64,000 nucleotides of DNA from Rosenbergiella metrosideri (GTDB lineage Bacteria; Pseudomonadota; Gammaproteobacteria; Enterobacterales; Enterobacteriaceae), in the NCBI RefSeq assembly GCF_022602565.1, contig NZ_JALBCV010000011.1, forward strand, positions 27,051-91,050, in the 5' to 3' direction. The notes beneath the pieces are model-generated. The model had not been told where the DNA came from and did not search any database. It worked only from the letters and a program-made list of their open reading frames with translations. The translations under genes were made by a program, and so were the position numbers. Shown in pieces: positions 16,283 through 23,922 of this stretch; position 1 is the first letter of the stretch, and each line of letters begins with the position of its first letter.

Positions 16283-16982
16283 AATTGCTGATTTTTGGCT
16301 TTCCACTTTCTTTTTCAGCAAAGGTAAACACAAAATCACCGTTACTGTTCTCAGAGTAGACAGTAGTTAATACGGTGTTTTTGTTGATACTTTCGATTGA
16401 CGGCTCAATAAAAGTACGTTTCATTTCGGCACGGTTATTACGTTGAGAGTCTGGCAGCATGAAGCGTTCCGCTAACCATTCAGGTGATGCGATGAATTGA
16501 CCCGTGCTGCGATACTGGCATAGGCACTCATACAGGCGTATCACGCGTACTGATTTTAGTTTACCGCAGTCGTAGAGGCTATAAGTCGTGAATTTAGATG
16601 AAAGGCCCGTAATGTAAGGCATAATCTTAGAATTAAACTCGATAGACCATGCTCCGCGCCCGCGCTTTAAGCCAACCTCAGCCAGCCAAGGACGCCTTAT
16701 TTCCTCGCACTCACCATTAGTCGGATAGAACACGACAGAGCTATTGCTTATCATTTCAATGGCGTTCTTTAAGTCTTTTGAAGCTGTGGACAGACTTACC
16801 TGAAAGATTTGCGCATAGTCGGACACTTTAACGATATAGGTTGGCTCTAGTGGATCGGTTTCTGATTTCTGAAATATCTGGCGCAAGCATAGCCATAACA
16901 TCCTCTTTGCTTGCAAAGGTAGATGATAAGCGGCTTCCGTTAACTCATTAGACTGAATAATACGGGGGTTCTTAGCTTTCAT
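16281..16982 (-). CDS. rep: Rep_3-family plasmid replication initiator
   Basis: The start is placed at 16982 (MKAKNPRIIQSNELTEAAYHL), the usual opening of Rep_3/RepE-type initiators; the upstream extension would run through the iterons. The 233-residue protein has tandem winged-helix features: LQAKRMLWLCLRQIF, VSDYAQIFQVSLSTASKDLKNAIE, RVIRLYECLCQYRSTG. Such proteins bind iterons as monomers to open the origin and as dimers to repress rep. The iterons at 17063-17301 and 16239-16282 are its likely targets. Confidence 0.88.
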   Translation of the reverse strand: MKAKNPRIIQSNELTEAAYHLPLQAKRMLWLCLRQIFQKSETDPLEPTYIVKVSDYAQIFQVSLSTASKDLKNAIEMISNSSVVFYPTNGECEEIRRPWLAEVGLKRGRGAWSIEFNSKIMPYITGLSSKFTTYSLYDCGKLKSVRVIRLYECLCQYRSTGQFIASPEWLAERFMLPDSQRNNRAEMKRTFIEPSIESINKNTVLTTVYSENSNGDFVFTFAEKESGKPKISN

Positions 16983-17062
16983 TGTGCGCCTATGGGTAGA
17001 AAAAATATACCCCATAATAGGCAGTAAAACGCTTGAGTCAACAGTCAGAAAAAGAGGGAATG

Positions 17063-17301
17063 AACTTGTGCTGTTTCCCATAGTAACTTGGGGTATTTCC
17101 CACACCTTGTTGTGCTATTCCCCATATTTAGTTGAGGCGCTTCCCATATCAACTTGGGGTAATCCCCACACCACCAACCTACAGCCCTTGGTATTAAAGG
17201 GCTGGCGATGTGCTAAAAGGAAAGAAAAGGTGGAAAGGTAAGAAAAGGTTATTAAAATTATTCTGTGGATAAATAACCTTAAACTTGGGGTATTTCCCAT
17301 A
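17063..17301 (+). other. origin region 1: five 22-bp-spaced iterons, DnaA box and a sixth iteron
   Basis: Iterons of 20 bp (consensus AACTTGGGGTATTTCCCATA) start at 17063, 17085, 17107, 17129 and 17151, exactly two helical turns apart; a sixth lies at 17282-17301. A perfect DnaA box (TTATCCACA on the minus strand, 17264-17272) sits next to an A-rich stretch (17215-17275). This is a typical iteron-regulated plasmid origin upstream of the Rep_3 gene. The 16983-17331 gap holds nothing else. Confidence 0.88.
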
Positions 17302-17331
17302 AGCTATGATGTTTATGGCTTATAGGGCGGA

Positions 17332-17739
17332 TTAGCGTGAAATCTCTTTCCTTGCCAACTCAGCGAGAAACGCAGAACGGTTTCTATAAAGCCCTGATGA
17401 TTCAATATGGCGGTCAATCGCGCTAATCAAATTGCGGGGCATTGTCAGATTAAACTTTTCTGCCTTTGACTCGTATTTCGATGGTTCTATCTGCACTAAT
17501 GCCAAAAATCCATCATCTTCGCTTAGTCGAGGGTCGCCAAGATAAGTCGCCGGATCTGCAGCCGCAGGGACAAACTCACCACGCTCTACTAAGGCACTAC
17601 AATGTTGAGCAAACGCTGACTCAGCGTTTTTCATAGCGCCCTCAAACGTTTCACCGGCAAAAAAACACCCGTCAACGTCTGGAAAATAACCGTCAAACTC
17701 GCCGCTTTCGGTTTTAAAAATAAAAATTGGATAAATCAT
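17332..17739 (-). CDS. hicB: HicB antitoxin
   Basis: The start at 17739 has GAGG seven bases upstream and is preferred to 17751. The 135-residue protein has the HicB partial RNase H-like fold (MIYPIFIFKTESGEFDGYFPDVDGCFFAGETFEGAMKNAE at the N-terminus) and a C-terminal ribbon-helix-helix (KFNLTMPRNLISAIDRHIE) for operator binding. It pairs with HicA upstream. Confidence 0.9.
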   Translation of the reverse strand: MIYPIFIFKTESGEFDGYFPDVDGCFFAGETFEGAMKNAESAFAQHCSALVERGEFVPAAADPATYLGDPRLSEDDGFLALVQIEPSKYESKAEKFNLTMPRNLISAIDRHIESSGLYRNRSAFLAELARKEISR

Positions 17740-17805
17740 GGTTAGCCTCATTGTGTAAAAGTTGATGCAGAGCGTAATAAAGAGGCGGCTTTCGCCGCGC
17801 TCTGC

Positions 17806-17994
17806 TTAGAGTAATTTCAAACCGGAGTATTTCTGCGCCTGTCTGATTACTCCCTTTGAGGAATCTTTGCGAGGATGCGGAATTGTGATTATTTCCCTGA
17901 CTCCTTCCTTCGCAAATGTCCGGTGGCTGCCACTTCTACTCACTTCAACCCAACCGTCTTCCTCAAGCCTACGTATTAACTCTCTACTCTGCAT
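17806..17994 (-). CDS. hicA: HicA mRNA interferase toxin
   Basis: The 62-residue protein has the HicA dsRBD-like fold with the catalytic histidine in the GSHRTF motif and a TIPHPRKDSSKGVIRQ tail. HicA cleaves mRNA independently of ribosomes. It is the first gene of the hicAB operon, controlled by the palindromes at 18017 and 18060. Confidence 0.9.
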   Translation of the reverse strand: MQSRELIRRLEEDGWVEVSRSGSHRTFAKEGVREIITIPHPRKDSSKGVIRQAQKYSGLKLL

Positions 17995-18016
17995 CGAATC
18001 TCCTTATTGTTTCGAT

Positions 18017-18074
18017 GTGGGTATAGTACCCACAAATAGGGAGATGGTCAATACATTTATGGGTATAATACCCA
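18017..18074. promoter_or_regulatory. hicAB operators
   Basis: Two palindromes, GTGGGTATAGTACCCAC (18017-18033) and TGGGTATAATACCCA (18060-18074), are centred 42 bp apart, four helical turns, upstream of hicA. HicB carries a ribbon-helix-helix domain that should bind them cooperatively. The first lies within 23 bp of the hicA start. Confidence 0.8.
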
Positions 18075-18087
18075 CTTTTATTTATAT

Positions 18088-18450
18088 TCAGGAAAACGTC
18101 ACTGTATTTGTTACCACACCGAAGAATTGAGGCCAATCACCCTCAAACAAGGAATCATCTGAGGATATGCGCCCTTTTGTTGGCTCGTCCAGCTGTTCTA
18201 GGCGCACCGCCCCACCAGCCAGTACATAACGGCGAACTACAAACTCCCCGTCTATGGTAGCCACAATGAGCGAACCGCTGGTGGGCGTCACTGATGAATC
18301 AACAACGAGGACAGAGTTAGGCTTGATATATTCCCGATGCGAGCCTTGGGCGTACCGCATGAGGTAGACAGAAGGTGCTCGCGTATTGCAGAGCTGATCG
18401 AGGGAAAGTGGTTGTTCTTCAAAGTCTTTTGCTGGTGAAGGAAAGCCCAT
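18088..18450 (-). CDS. HumD/UmuD'-like SOS protein lacking the catalytic lysine
   Basis: The 120-residue product starts MGFPSPAKDFEEQPLSLDQL, exactly at the point where UmuD is cleaved to UmuD', so it is made in the processed form, as P1 HumD is. Ser37 (QGSH) aligns with the UmuD nucleophile, but the residue at the UmuD Lys97 position (DGEFVVRR) is Arg73, so autocleavage is unlikely and unnecessary. Its role would be to partner the host UmuC as DNA polymerase V. A LexA box and AGGGGG ribosome site lie just upstream. No umuC is present. Confidence 0.85.
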   Translation of the reverse strand: MGFPSPAKDFEEQPLSLDQLCNTRAPSVYLMRYAQGSHREYIKPNSVLVVDSSVTPTSGSLIVATIDGEFVVRRYVLAGGAVRLEQLDEPTKGRISSDDSLFEGDWPQFFGVVTNTVTFS

Positions 18451-18466
18451 ATATCCCCCTAAAATA

Positions 18467-18486
18467 TACTGTATATAAATACAGTA
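18467..18486 (-). promoter_or_regulatory. LexA (SOS) box
   Basis: TACTGTATATAAATACAGTA differs from the ideal enteric SOS box at one position. It lies 17 bp upstream of the HumD-like start, so this gene should be strongly repressed by host LexA and induced by DNA damage. Confidence 0.92.
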
Positions 18487-18523
18487 TATTAGGGAATTAT
18501 AGGTAATGAAAGTGCCCTACTTA

Positions 18524-18862
18524 TTACCAGCGAGGCTCGCCATTAGGCCAATGCTCCACCAGCAACGGCTCACCAGAATACCGGTGGCCTTTTAGGCTCT
18601 CTCGCCTGGTAGGTACTTCGTCAAAATCCGTCATTGTATTGAGGAAGTAGAGTGCTTCGCTAAAGTCCGCAAAGCACCAGCGATAACGGTATGCAGTCAC
18701 CGCATCCATGTCTACGCACACAGCCCAAGTATAAGCGAGCTTACTAATTGCCACCCACGAGCCATCATCGAGTATGCGAGGCATTATGTAGTGGTTGGCT
18801 TCTATCCAAGCTTTAATATCGCTCTCACTACCAGAACTGAAAACATCAATGAAATGACTCAT
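18524..18862 (-). CDS. hypothetical protein
   Basis: The 112-residue acidic, aromatic-rich protein (SWVAISKLAYTWAVCVDMDAV, then YRWCFADFSEALYFLNTM) is not recognised. It lies upstream of the SOS box of the HumD-like gene and downstream of the AT-rich repeats that border the nuclease gene. No membrane segment is seen. It may be cargo acquired with the nuclease. Confidence 0.55.
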   Translation of the reverse strand: MSHFIDVFSSGSESDIKAWIEANHYIMPRILDDGSWVAISKLAYTWAVCVDMDAVTAYRYRWCFADFSEALYFLNTMTDFDEVPTRRESLKGHRYSGEPLLVEHWPNGEPRW

Positions 18863-18869
18863 AGCTTAA

Positions 18870-18961
18870 AATACCAACAAGATAATATTATAATATTAGG
18901 CTATTATAATATTATATGACGATATTTTCATAATATAATCATATCATCATATCATCATATC
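18870..18961. repeat. AT-rich repeat island A
   Basis: This stretch is made of short A/T palindromes (ATAATATTA-like) followed by tandem ATCATATC units. Similar tracts occur at 19825-19933 and 20855-21063. They flank the nuclease and the ParG/ParA genes and may contain the ParA-system centromere or mark recombination boundaries. Confidence 0.6.
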
Positions 18962-19819
18962 CTAATAAGCTATGAGCACGGCTGTTTTGTCTGAGACCTT
19001 GTACCAGCAAAGCCCTACTTTAAAATTTGATGCTTCTTGGTCCAAGGCGTACACCCCTTTGAACCTAAACAAGTTAAACCCAAGTGAATTTTTAGACTTG
19101 GCAAAAACAATCCGCTTTGTCCTTTTATCAACGTTCACAGTCTTGTTGAAATGAATATCAAAATCATCCTGGGTGCCGCCTCTTTTCTTCTCAAATATGT
19201 ATTGCTCGTCAGTCGATATACTGTTATCCCAATCAGCATGATTGATCAGCATAGGCCACCAGATTTCGGTATCATGCTCAGTTGGATGCTTTTTTCCACC
19301 GCTACAGAAGCTCTTATGGTTGAAACCAAAAAGCGCTGTTATATCGACAACCTTACGCAAACACACGTCATCTTGGGCATAGATATAACCGTCCTTAATT
19401 TTGTTTTTAACATTTAAAATGTCGTCGAACTCCCATTTGGGGATCGGACCGGCTGATTGCAGTTTTTGCTCGATATAGGCTACGCATTTATCAATTTCTG
19501 TATTGAACGCAAAAATATCCTCAATGACAGGGATTCGATAAAACTCATGGCCAGTAGCATTTACAATGTCGGCTTGGCGTTCTGCATCTTGTTTAACCCG
19601 TTTGAGGTGATAGGGTTCATCAACTTCAATGTGTAATCCGATTGCAGGAAAATAGAGGTCGGTCAGGGATCGCCTTGTGCCAGTGGTAATGTGCTGCTGG
19701 GTAATAAATTGCACATCAAAACGATTCAGTCGATGCAAAATCCTAGATAACACGTATTGCTCATGTTTCTTATGCTTGGCTTTATATATCTGCTCAATGC
19801 TGTAGGTATAAGTGTTCAT
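18962..19819 (-). CDS. PvuRts1I-like modified-cytosine-dependent endonuclease
   Basis: The 285-residue protein has an N-terminal PD-(D/E)xK-type nuclease core (LTDLYFP with Asp54, then LHIEVDEPYHL with Glu65 and Asp67, and DIVNATGHEFYRI) and a C-terminal SRA-like half with IWWPMLINHADWDNSIS. Both blocks match the PvuRts1I/AbaSI family, which cuts DNA containing 5-hydroxymethyl- or glucosylated cytosine and excludes T-even-type phages. The length fits the family (about 290). It is flanked by AT-rich repeats, consistent with a cargo defence gene. Confidence 0.82.
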   Translation of the reverse strand: MNTYTYSIEQIYKAKHKKHEQYVLSRILHRLNRFDVQFITQQHITTGTRRSLTDLYFPAIGLHIEVDEPYHLKRVKQDAERQADIVNATGHEFYRIPVIEDIFAFNTEIDKCVAYIEQKLQSAGPIPKWEFDDILNVKNKIKDGYIYAQDDVCLRKVVDITALFGFNHKSFCSGGKKHPTEHDTEIWWPMLINHADWDNSISTDEQYIFEKKRGGTQDDFDIHFNKTVNVDKRTKRIVFAKSKNSLGFNLFRFKGVYALDQEASNFKVGLCWYKVSDKTAVLIAY

Positions 19820-19824
19820 ATTTA

Positions 19825-19933
19825 TAAGATGATATTAGGATATGATAATAGGATGGTATGATGATGCGAGGATGTTACTACTGGATAATATCATAATATG
19901 GTCACATCATCGCTTGATATGACCATATCATCT
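19825..19933. repeat. AT-rich repeat island B
   Basis: Repeated GATATGA/TCATATC units and GGTCACATCATC-type elements lie between the nuclease start and the ParG-like stop. The element TATGACCATATCATC here recurs in island C as ATATGACCATATTAC. Confidence 0.6.
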
Positions 19934-20227
19934 TTAAGCTTTTGCTTTGATTATGAGCGCTTCTAATTCTGTATCAGAAGTATTATCCAACAACATCAGC
20001 GCAGCCCTTACCACATCAGAGCGATTAGCATTATCGCCGCCTAGCTGCATAAGACGTAGTTGAGCGCGCTTTATACTATCTAAGCTTGCTGGTGGTAGTG
20101 TAAAAGAACAAGCCTTGTATGGCTCAGCTTTAGGCTTTGAACGGGGCAAAGTATTATCAGCGCTGCCAGAAGATAAAAACTGCTCTTCCGACTTTTTCAC
20201 TTGATCTGCTGTAAATGGTTTTCTCAT
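19934..20227 (-). CDS. ParG-like ribbon-helix-helix partition protein
   Basis: The 97-residue protein has a flexible basic N-terminus and a C-terminal ribbon-helix-helix-like segment (SFTLPPASLDSIKRAQLRLMQLGG, then NRSDVVRAALMLL). It overlaps the ParA stop by four bases and follows it in the operon, as ParG follows ParF. Such proteins bind the centromere, repress the operon and stimulate the ParA ATPase. Confidence 0.75.
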   Translation of the reverse strand: MRKPFTADQVKKSEEQFLSSGSADNTLPRSKPKAEPYKACSFTLPPASLDSIKRAQLRLMQLGGDNANRSDVVRAALMLLDNTSDTELEALIIKAKA

Positions 20228-20850
20228 AGCCCTATCTCTTTCATTAGGTTAATGACTTCTAACTGTGCTTTCTGGTTATCCATTTCGAAAATAGTCTTGG
20301 ATTGGCCCCAAGCATCCCGATGGACTTTACGATCACAGATTCGTGATTGTGTTAGCGTCAAGGCCGGAATATCTGCAAGTGCATCAGCGGCCTCATTCCC
20401 TTCGGTAATAAACATATTGGTGGGAACCATATTTAATACGACATAGCCCTTCACTTTCTCATTAAAGTCCTGAGCCTCAGTAAATATCCGAGTAAGGTTT
20501 GGCATAACATCAAGGTCCATCTGCGATGCTCGCAGAGGTGATATGAATATGTCACAAGCAAGTAGGCCATTCCGCATTTCGGCACTATCACGGCCAGCAC
20601 AATCAACAATAACGAAATCGTAGTTTTGCCCATGTTCCAAGAGCATGTTCTTGATCCGTCCACTAGCGCCAGTTACAGGGATGTGGTCTAGTTCTTCACT
20701 ACGATTGTTATACCAGTTGATAATTGATTGCTGATCGTCTGCATCAACAACCATTACAGATTTACCTTGCTGCCTAAGATAGCTTGCGATGGCGACAGTG
20801 AGAGTGCTCTTACCCACGCCACCTTTCTGACTTCCTATAACGATAATCAT
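20224..20850 (-). CDS. parA: ParA-family (type Ib, ParF-like) partition ATPase
   Basis: The 208-residue protein starts directly with the deviant Walker A motif KGGVGKST (9-16), followed by VMVVDADDQQSIINW and VIVDCAGRD. It lacks the N-terminal DNA-binding domain of P1 ParA, so it belongs to the short ParF class. It segregates the plasmid over the nucleoid with the ParG-like protein. Island C just upstream is the likely operator/centromere. Confidence 0.9.
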   Translation of the reverse strand: MIIVIGSQKGGVGKSTLTVAIASYLRQQGKSVMVVDADDQQSIINWYNNRSEELDHIPVTGASGRIKNMLLEHGQNYDFVIVDCAGRDSAEMRNGLLACDIFISPLRASQMDLDVMPNLTRIFTEAQDFNEKVKGYVVLNMVPTNMFITEGNEAADALADIPALTLTQSRICDRKVHRDAWGQSKTIFEMDNQKAQLEVINLMKEIGL

Positions 20851-20854
20851 TGTT

Positions 20855-21063
20855 ACCTCATACGGTCCAAATACGACGATATTATGATGTGATGGTCACA
20901 TGACACGATTATATGACCATATTACTCTAATAGGATGTTATCAGAAATATCATGCGTTGATAGCATAATATTAGGGTAATATAAAAAGATAATATGAGGA
21001 TAGGATGATATTATTATCACATGATTGCATGATATGATTTATTTAAAATCATATATTTATGTC
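20855..21063. repeat. AT-rich repeat island C, probable parA operator/centromere
   Basis: About 210 bp of A/T-rich DNA directly upstream of parA carries repeated elements such as GATGTGATGGTCACATGA, TATATGACCATATTAC, ATAATATTAGG and ATCATGCATGATATGAT-like palindromes. Type Ib par operons usually have their centromere in this position. No ORF is visible. Confidence 0.6.
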
Positions 21064-21064
21064 A

Positions 21065-21091
21065 TAAAAAAAGCCCCTTTAGGGGCTTATG
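21065..21091 (-). terminator. terminator of the parMR operon
   Basis: On the minus strand AAGCCCC and GGGGCTT pair and are followed by TTTTTT. It lies 13 bp past the ParR stop. Confidence 0.85.
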
Positions 21092-21103
21092 TAAATGGCA
21101 TGA

Positions 21104-21541
21104 CTATAATGGACTAAAGTTTTGTTTCACCGCAGCTGAAACAGGTTTGTCAGTTTCAGCTTTGGTATCGGCTGGCGTGGTTTTAACCGCTTTCGTTTGA
21201 GGTAACTCAGCCGGTGGCGGTGAAGCCGCCGCAGTTCGAGGGACGGCCATATTTGCCGCTCCCTCTTTCAACTGCGTATCACTTGTCGCCTCCCACGAAG
21301 CAAAACTACTAATGAGTTTTGCTATAAACTCACCTTGCGTACCTCTACGATACATAGCCGCAATCGTACTGACCAAACGCGGATCAATTTCCTTCAATGC
21401 GCAAGCAGCTAACATGGCCTCACGGGCCAAACTGGAAGGGCGTTCTTTAGAGTCTTCTAAATATTCCTGAATCAGTTCGTCTTGCTCGCGTGTTTCAGGC
21501 GAGATATAGAATTGAACCTTTATGCGTTGATCATTAGCCAT
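21104..21541 (-). CDS. ParR/StbB-like centromere-binding protein
   Basis: The 145-residue protein matches the StbB/ParR family: RIKVQFYISPETREQDELIQEYLED, then SLAREAMLAACALKEIDPRL and RGTQGEFIAKLISSF. The C-terminal third is Ala/Pro/Lys-rich and probably disordered, including the part that touches ParM filament ends. It starts at the ParM stop. It binds the repeats upstream of parM. Confidence 0.8.
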   Translation of the reverse strand: MANDQRIKVQFYISPETREQDELIQEYLEDSKERPSSLAREAMLAACALKEIDPRLVSTIAAMYRRGTQGEFIAKLISSFASWEATSDTQLKEGAANMAVPRTAAASPPPAELPQTKAVKTTPADTKAETDKPVSAAVKQNFSPL

Positions 21542-22510
21542 TTATTCCCCCGATATATACAACATGCCACGTACTAAATCGAATTGCGGATCATTAGAAA
21601 CAAAGAATCGCTTATCGCTTATCTTTAATGCTTCCTTAACGTGGTCAGCAACCAGGCTTGCACCACCACCAACAACCGCAACATGAGTAAAACCACTAAA
21701 CCTTGTAAGGAAGTCAGCTGTCGCATTGGACAGCGACACAATGGATTTATCTAAAGCCTCACGAATAGTTGGTAGGTTTTCTTCTTTAAAAAGACGGGCA
21801 GCGATGAATTCATTGTTATGCCGGTTCTTCACAATTGCGTCAGCAATGCGCCATGATGATTGACCATTAACAGCTCGTAATGCTTGATCAACTTCTCGCG
21901 TCACCGCTGAGGCACCAATGCTTGCATTGCCTTCAACTTTTACCAGGGACGCTGTTTCACCCTGAATGAGTGAAACATCTAGCGTTGTCCCACCTAAATC
22001 AACAACCAGCAACGCATCTAAATCTGTTAGCTCAGAAACCTTAGCGACCGCTGCAGGAATTGACTCAGGGGAAACACTAACTTTTTCGATAATGAAAGCT
22101 TGGCCACCTAGCACCTCTACAACCTGACCGACAGAGGCTTTTTTCTTCTCGATGTTGTTCAGGTTAGGCTGATTATTATGGTCGTAAAACTCACTCAATG
22201 GCAGCGTGACGAGCGCGTGCACTGGCTGAGGTTCTAGCCCTGATTGCTGTAGGGCGTGTTGAATAGCAACAGCATTTGCAGCGCTGTACTGCCATTGAAC
22301 GTTATTGGTCATAACAATTGAAGTGCTCATTGGTGAAAATGAGAAATCTTCCCCTGTACAACGGTAGTTATATACCTGGGACTCACCAGTAGGGGGTGAA
22401 AGCTCTTTTTTGAAAGTGTTGTTTGTGAGGGCGGTTTTAACCTCACCATTCCCATCTTTCCAAGCCAATTTAATACCAGTTGAGCCATCATCAATATAAA
22501 TCTTTTTCAC
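21542..22510 (-). CDS. parM: ParM/StbA-like actin-type segregation ATPase
   Basis: The 322-residue protein has actin-like phosphate and adenosine motifs: YIDDGSTGIKLAW at the N-terminus, VVDLGGTTLDVSLI in the middle and VAVVGGGASLVADHV near the C-terminus. It forms filaments that push plasmid copies apart when capped by ParR on parC. It is the second, independent segregation system in this window. Confidence 0.92.
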   Translation of the reverse strand: MKKIYIDDGSTGIKLAWKDGNGEVKTALTNNTFKKELSPPTGESQVYNYRCTGEDFSFSPMSTSIVMTNNVQWQYSAANAVAIQHALQQSGLEPQPVHALVTLPLSEFYDHNNQPNLNNIEKKKASVGQVVEVLGGQAFIIEKVSVSPESIPAAVAKVSELTDLDALLVVDLGGTTLDVSLIQGETASLVKVEGNASIGASAVTREVDQALRAVNGQSSWRIADAIVKNRHNNEFIAARLFKEENLPTIREALDKSIVSLSNATADFLTRFSGFTHVAVVGGGASLVADHVKEALKISDKRFFVSNDPQFDLVRGMLYISGE

Positions 22511-22560
22511 TGCTTGCTACTCCTTTAGGGTTCCTGCAACAACAATAACCTATTAGAAAA

Positions 22561-22785
22561 AGATTGTGAATAATTCCGAGATTAAAAAGAGACACTTTGA
22601 GATTTAATTGTTTCTTTATTGCTCTTTTTGAGATTACTTTAATCCCAAAACCCTCGTTACAGGTCATTTTAATCCCAAACAAACCCATAAAAAGCCCTAA
22701 AAAACCCCTTAACAATCCCAGAATTTCGTCAACTTGAGAAAAAATACCCAACTTAATCCCAAATAGATTCATTTAATCCCATAAG
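22561..22785. repeat. parC-like centromere of TTTAATCCCAAA repeats
   Basis: Upstream of parM the element TTTAATCCCAAA, or close variants, occurs at about 22639, 22669, 22753 and 22773, with weaker copies at 22711 and inverted GAGATTAA copies nearby. R1-type parC sites are arrays of short repeats in the parM promoter, and this fits. The rest of the 22511-22933 gap holds only the late element 3. Confidence 0.7.
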
Positions 22786-22882
22786 GGATATAATGAGATT
22801 AATTTGAACCAATAATAACCCTACTTCCTTCACATCATCGCTTTACACCATAAGCGCTTACAAATCGTCTATCGCACCCTGC

Positions 22883-22902
22883 GCAAATCTCTAACTGGCT
22901 AA
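22883..22902 (+). promoter_or_regulatory. late-promoter element 3
   Basis: GCAAATCTCTAACTGGCTAA lies 51 bp before the PAAR start. A CCGT/ACGG stem (22908-22926) precedes the strong GGAGG ribosome site. Confidence 0.72.
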
Positions 22903-22933
22903 AGTCGCCGTGCATATCTAGTACGGAGGTTAT

Positions 22934-23218
22934 ATGGCAGCAATTGGCACCATTCAAAGCATTGATACCGGACACGGATCATTCCCACCAAGAAAGGTTG
23001 CTGAGGACGTTTCCTGGTTCACCGTTAACGGACAGCCGGCAATCGTTGAAGGCGATTTATTCCCACTGCATACCGATGGACATAGCGCGCATACGGGGAA
23101 AGCCGTCACAACGCGCAGCTGGTTCTCTATCGGCGGAAAAGGGGTGGTTTGTGTCGGTGATCCAGTTTCGTGTGGCGGCAAGGTGGCAACCGGTGACGGT
23201 TCACTGCAAATAGGCTGA
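22934..23218 (+). CDS. PAAR-domain spike tip protein
   Basis: The 94-residue protein is a complete PAAR domain (DTGHGSFPPRK, NGQPAIVEGD, HTDGHSAHTGKAVTTRSWFSIGGKGVVCVGDPVSCGG), with histidines and a cysteine suited to bind the structural metal ion. It forms the cone that sharpens the central spike encoded at 12902. It is the first gene after late element 3 and is followed by lysis genes. Confidence 0.9.
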   Translation: MAAIGTIQSIDTGHGSFPPRKVAEDVSWFTVNGQPAIVEGDLFPLHTDGHSAHTGKAVTTRSWFSIGGKGVVCVGDPVSCGGKVATGDGSLQIG

Positions 23219-23249
23219 CGTGCTTTTCACTCACGACTAAGGGGAATAA

Positions 23250-23762
23250 ATGGGCGCGTTAATCAAGCTCACTTTAAAAGGACTCGGCTTGCGAGGCTTC
23301 ATGCTCATGGCGCTGGTGGCGGTAACTGCCTACCTCAGTGCTAAAGGCGTTAGCAAGTACCACGAAATGACTTCCGCTATAGCGACCTATGCGCAAAACG
23401 CTGAAAAGGACGCCGCAGAGAAAGCCACTTTACGAGACAACATCCATGCAGAAAAAACACGCGCTGACGCCGCTGAAAGCAATTCCAAGTTGCTTGCAGA
23501 TCAGATGGCCCACCAGCAAGCAGAAGCAAAAAACTACCAAGACCGGTTAAAAGCATTACAGGACCAGAAGGACAAAGACGATGCAGCGACTCAAAAAACC
23601 CTACAACGACTTAACCACGAACTTAGCCTTGCTGGCGTTCACAATGTTCGCGTACCTGATCCTGTTATCAGGCTGCAGCAACAAGCAATCTGCCGCGTCA
23701 ACGGCTCCTGCGCCAGTAGTAACCGTGACAAAGCTCGTCACGCCGCCACCAGTAACCGTTGA
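23250..23762 (+). CDS. inner-membrane spanin (Rz-like)
   Basis: The 170-residue protein has an N-terminal membrane helix (GFMLMALVAVTAYLSA) and a long periplasmic coiled coil (about residues 45-130), the i-spanin architecture. Its 3' part overlaps the out-of-frame lipoprotein ORF at 23581. Together they fuse inner and outer membranes at lysis. Confidence 0.85.
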   Translation: MGALIKLTLKGLGLRGFMLMALVAVTAYLSAKGVSKYHEMTSAIATYAQNAEKDAAEKATLRDNIHAEKTRADAAESNSKLLADQMAHQQAEAKNYQDRLKALQDQKDKDDAATQKTLQRLNHELSLAGVHNVRVPDPVIRLQQQAICRVNGSCASSNRDKARHAATSNR

Positions 23763-23922
23763 TCCGTATGAACCGTGCCGACTGCCTAATGACGTGCCGG
23801 TATGGATGAATGATTACCCTAGCTACGTCACGTTAACCGCGAACAAAGTAGGGCAGTGCAACGAGCGCAATAAAGCGATTTCTGATCACAATGCGGCGTT
23901 AGTTGCCGATAGGAGCATTTAA
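23581..23922 (+). CDS. outer-membrane spanin lipoprotein (Rz1-like)
   Basis: The 113-residue product carries a signal peptide ending in a lipobox (LILLSGC, cysteine about 32) and a proline-rich mature part (PPPVTVDPYEPCRLP). It begins inside the i-spanin gene in another frame and extends beyond it. The embedded-overlap layout is typical of Rz/Rz1 pairs. Confidence 0.85.
   Translation: MQRLKKPYNDLTTNLALLAFTMFAYLILLSGCSNKQSAASTAPAPVVTVTKLVTPPPVTVDPYEPCRLPNDVPVWMNDYPSYVTLTANKVGQCNERNKAISDHNAALVADRSI

Noticed and set aside
17063..17301. CRISPR-like array
   Set aside because: Repeats of 20 bp at 22-bp pitch leave only two-base spacers; these are iterons next to a Rep_3 gene. The same applies to 33635-33736.
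18870..21063. Insertion sequence carrying the nuclease
   Set aside because: No transposase, terminal inverted repeats or target duplication seen; only shared AT-rich repeats.
23581..23922. Frameshifted fragment of the preceding gene
   Set aside because: The signal peptide with lipobox and the embedded layout fit an Rz1-type o-spanin, so both frames are real.
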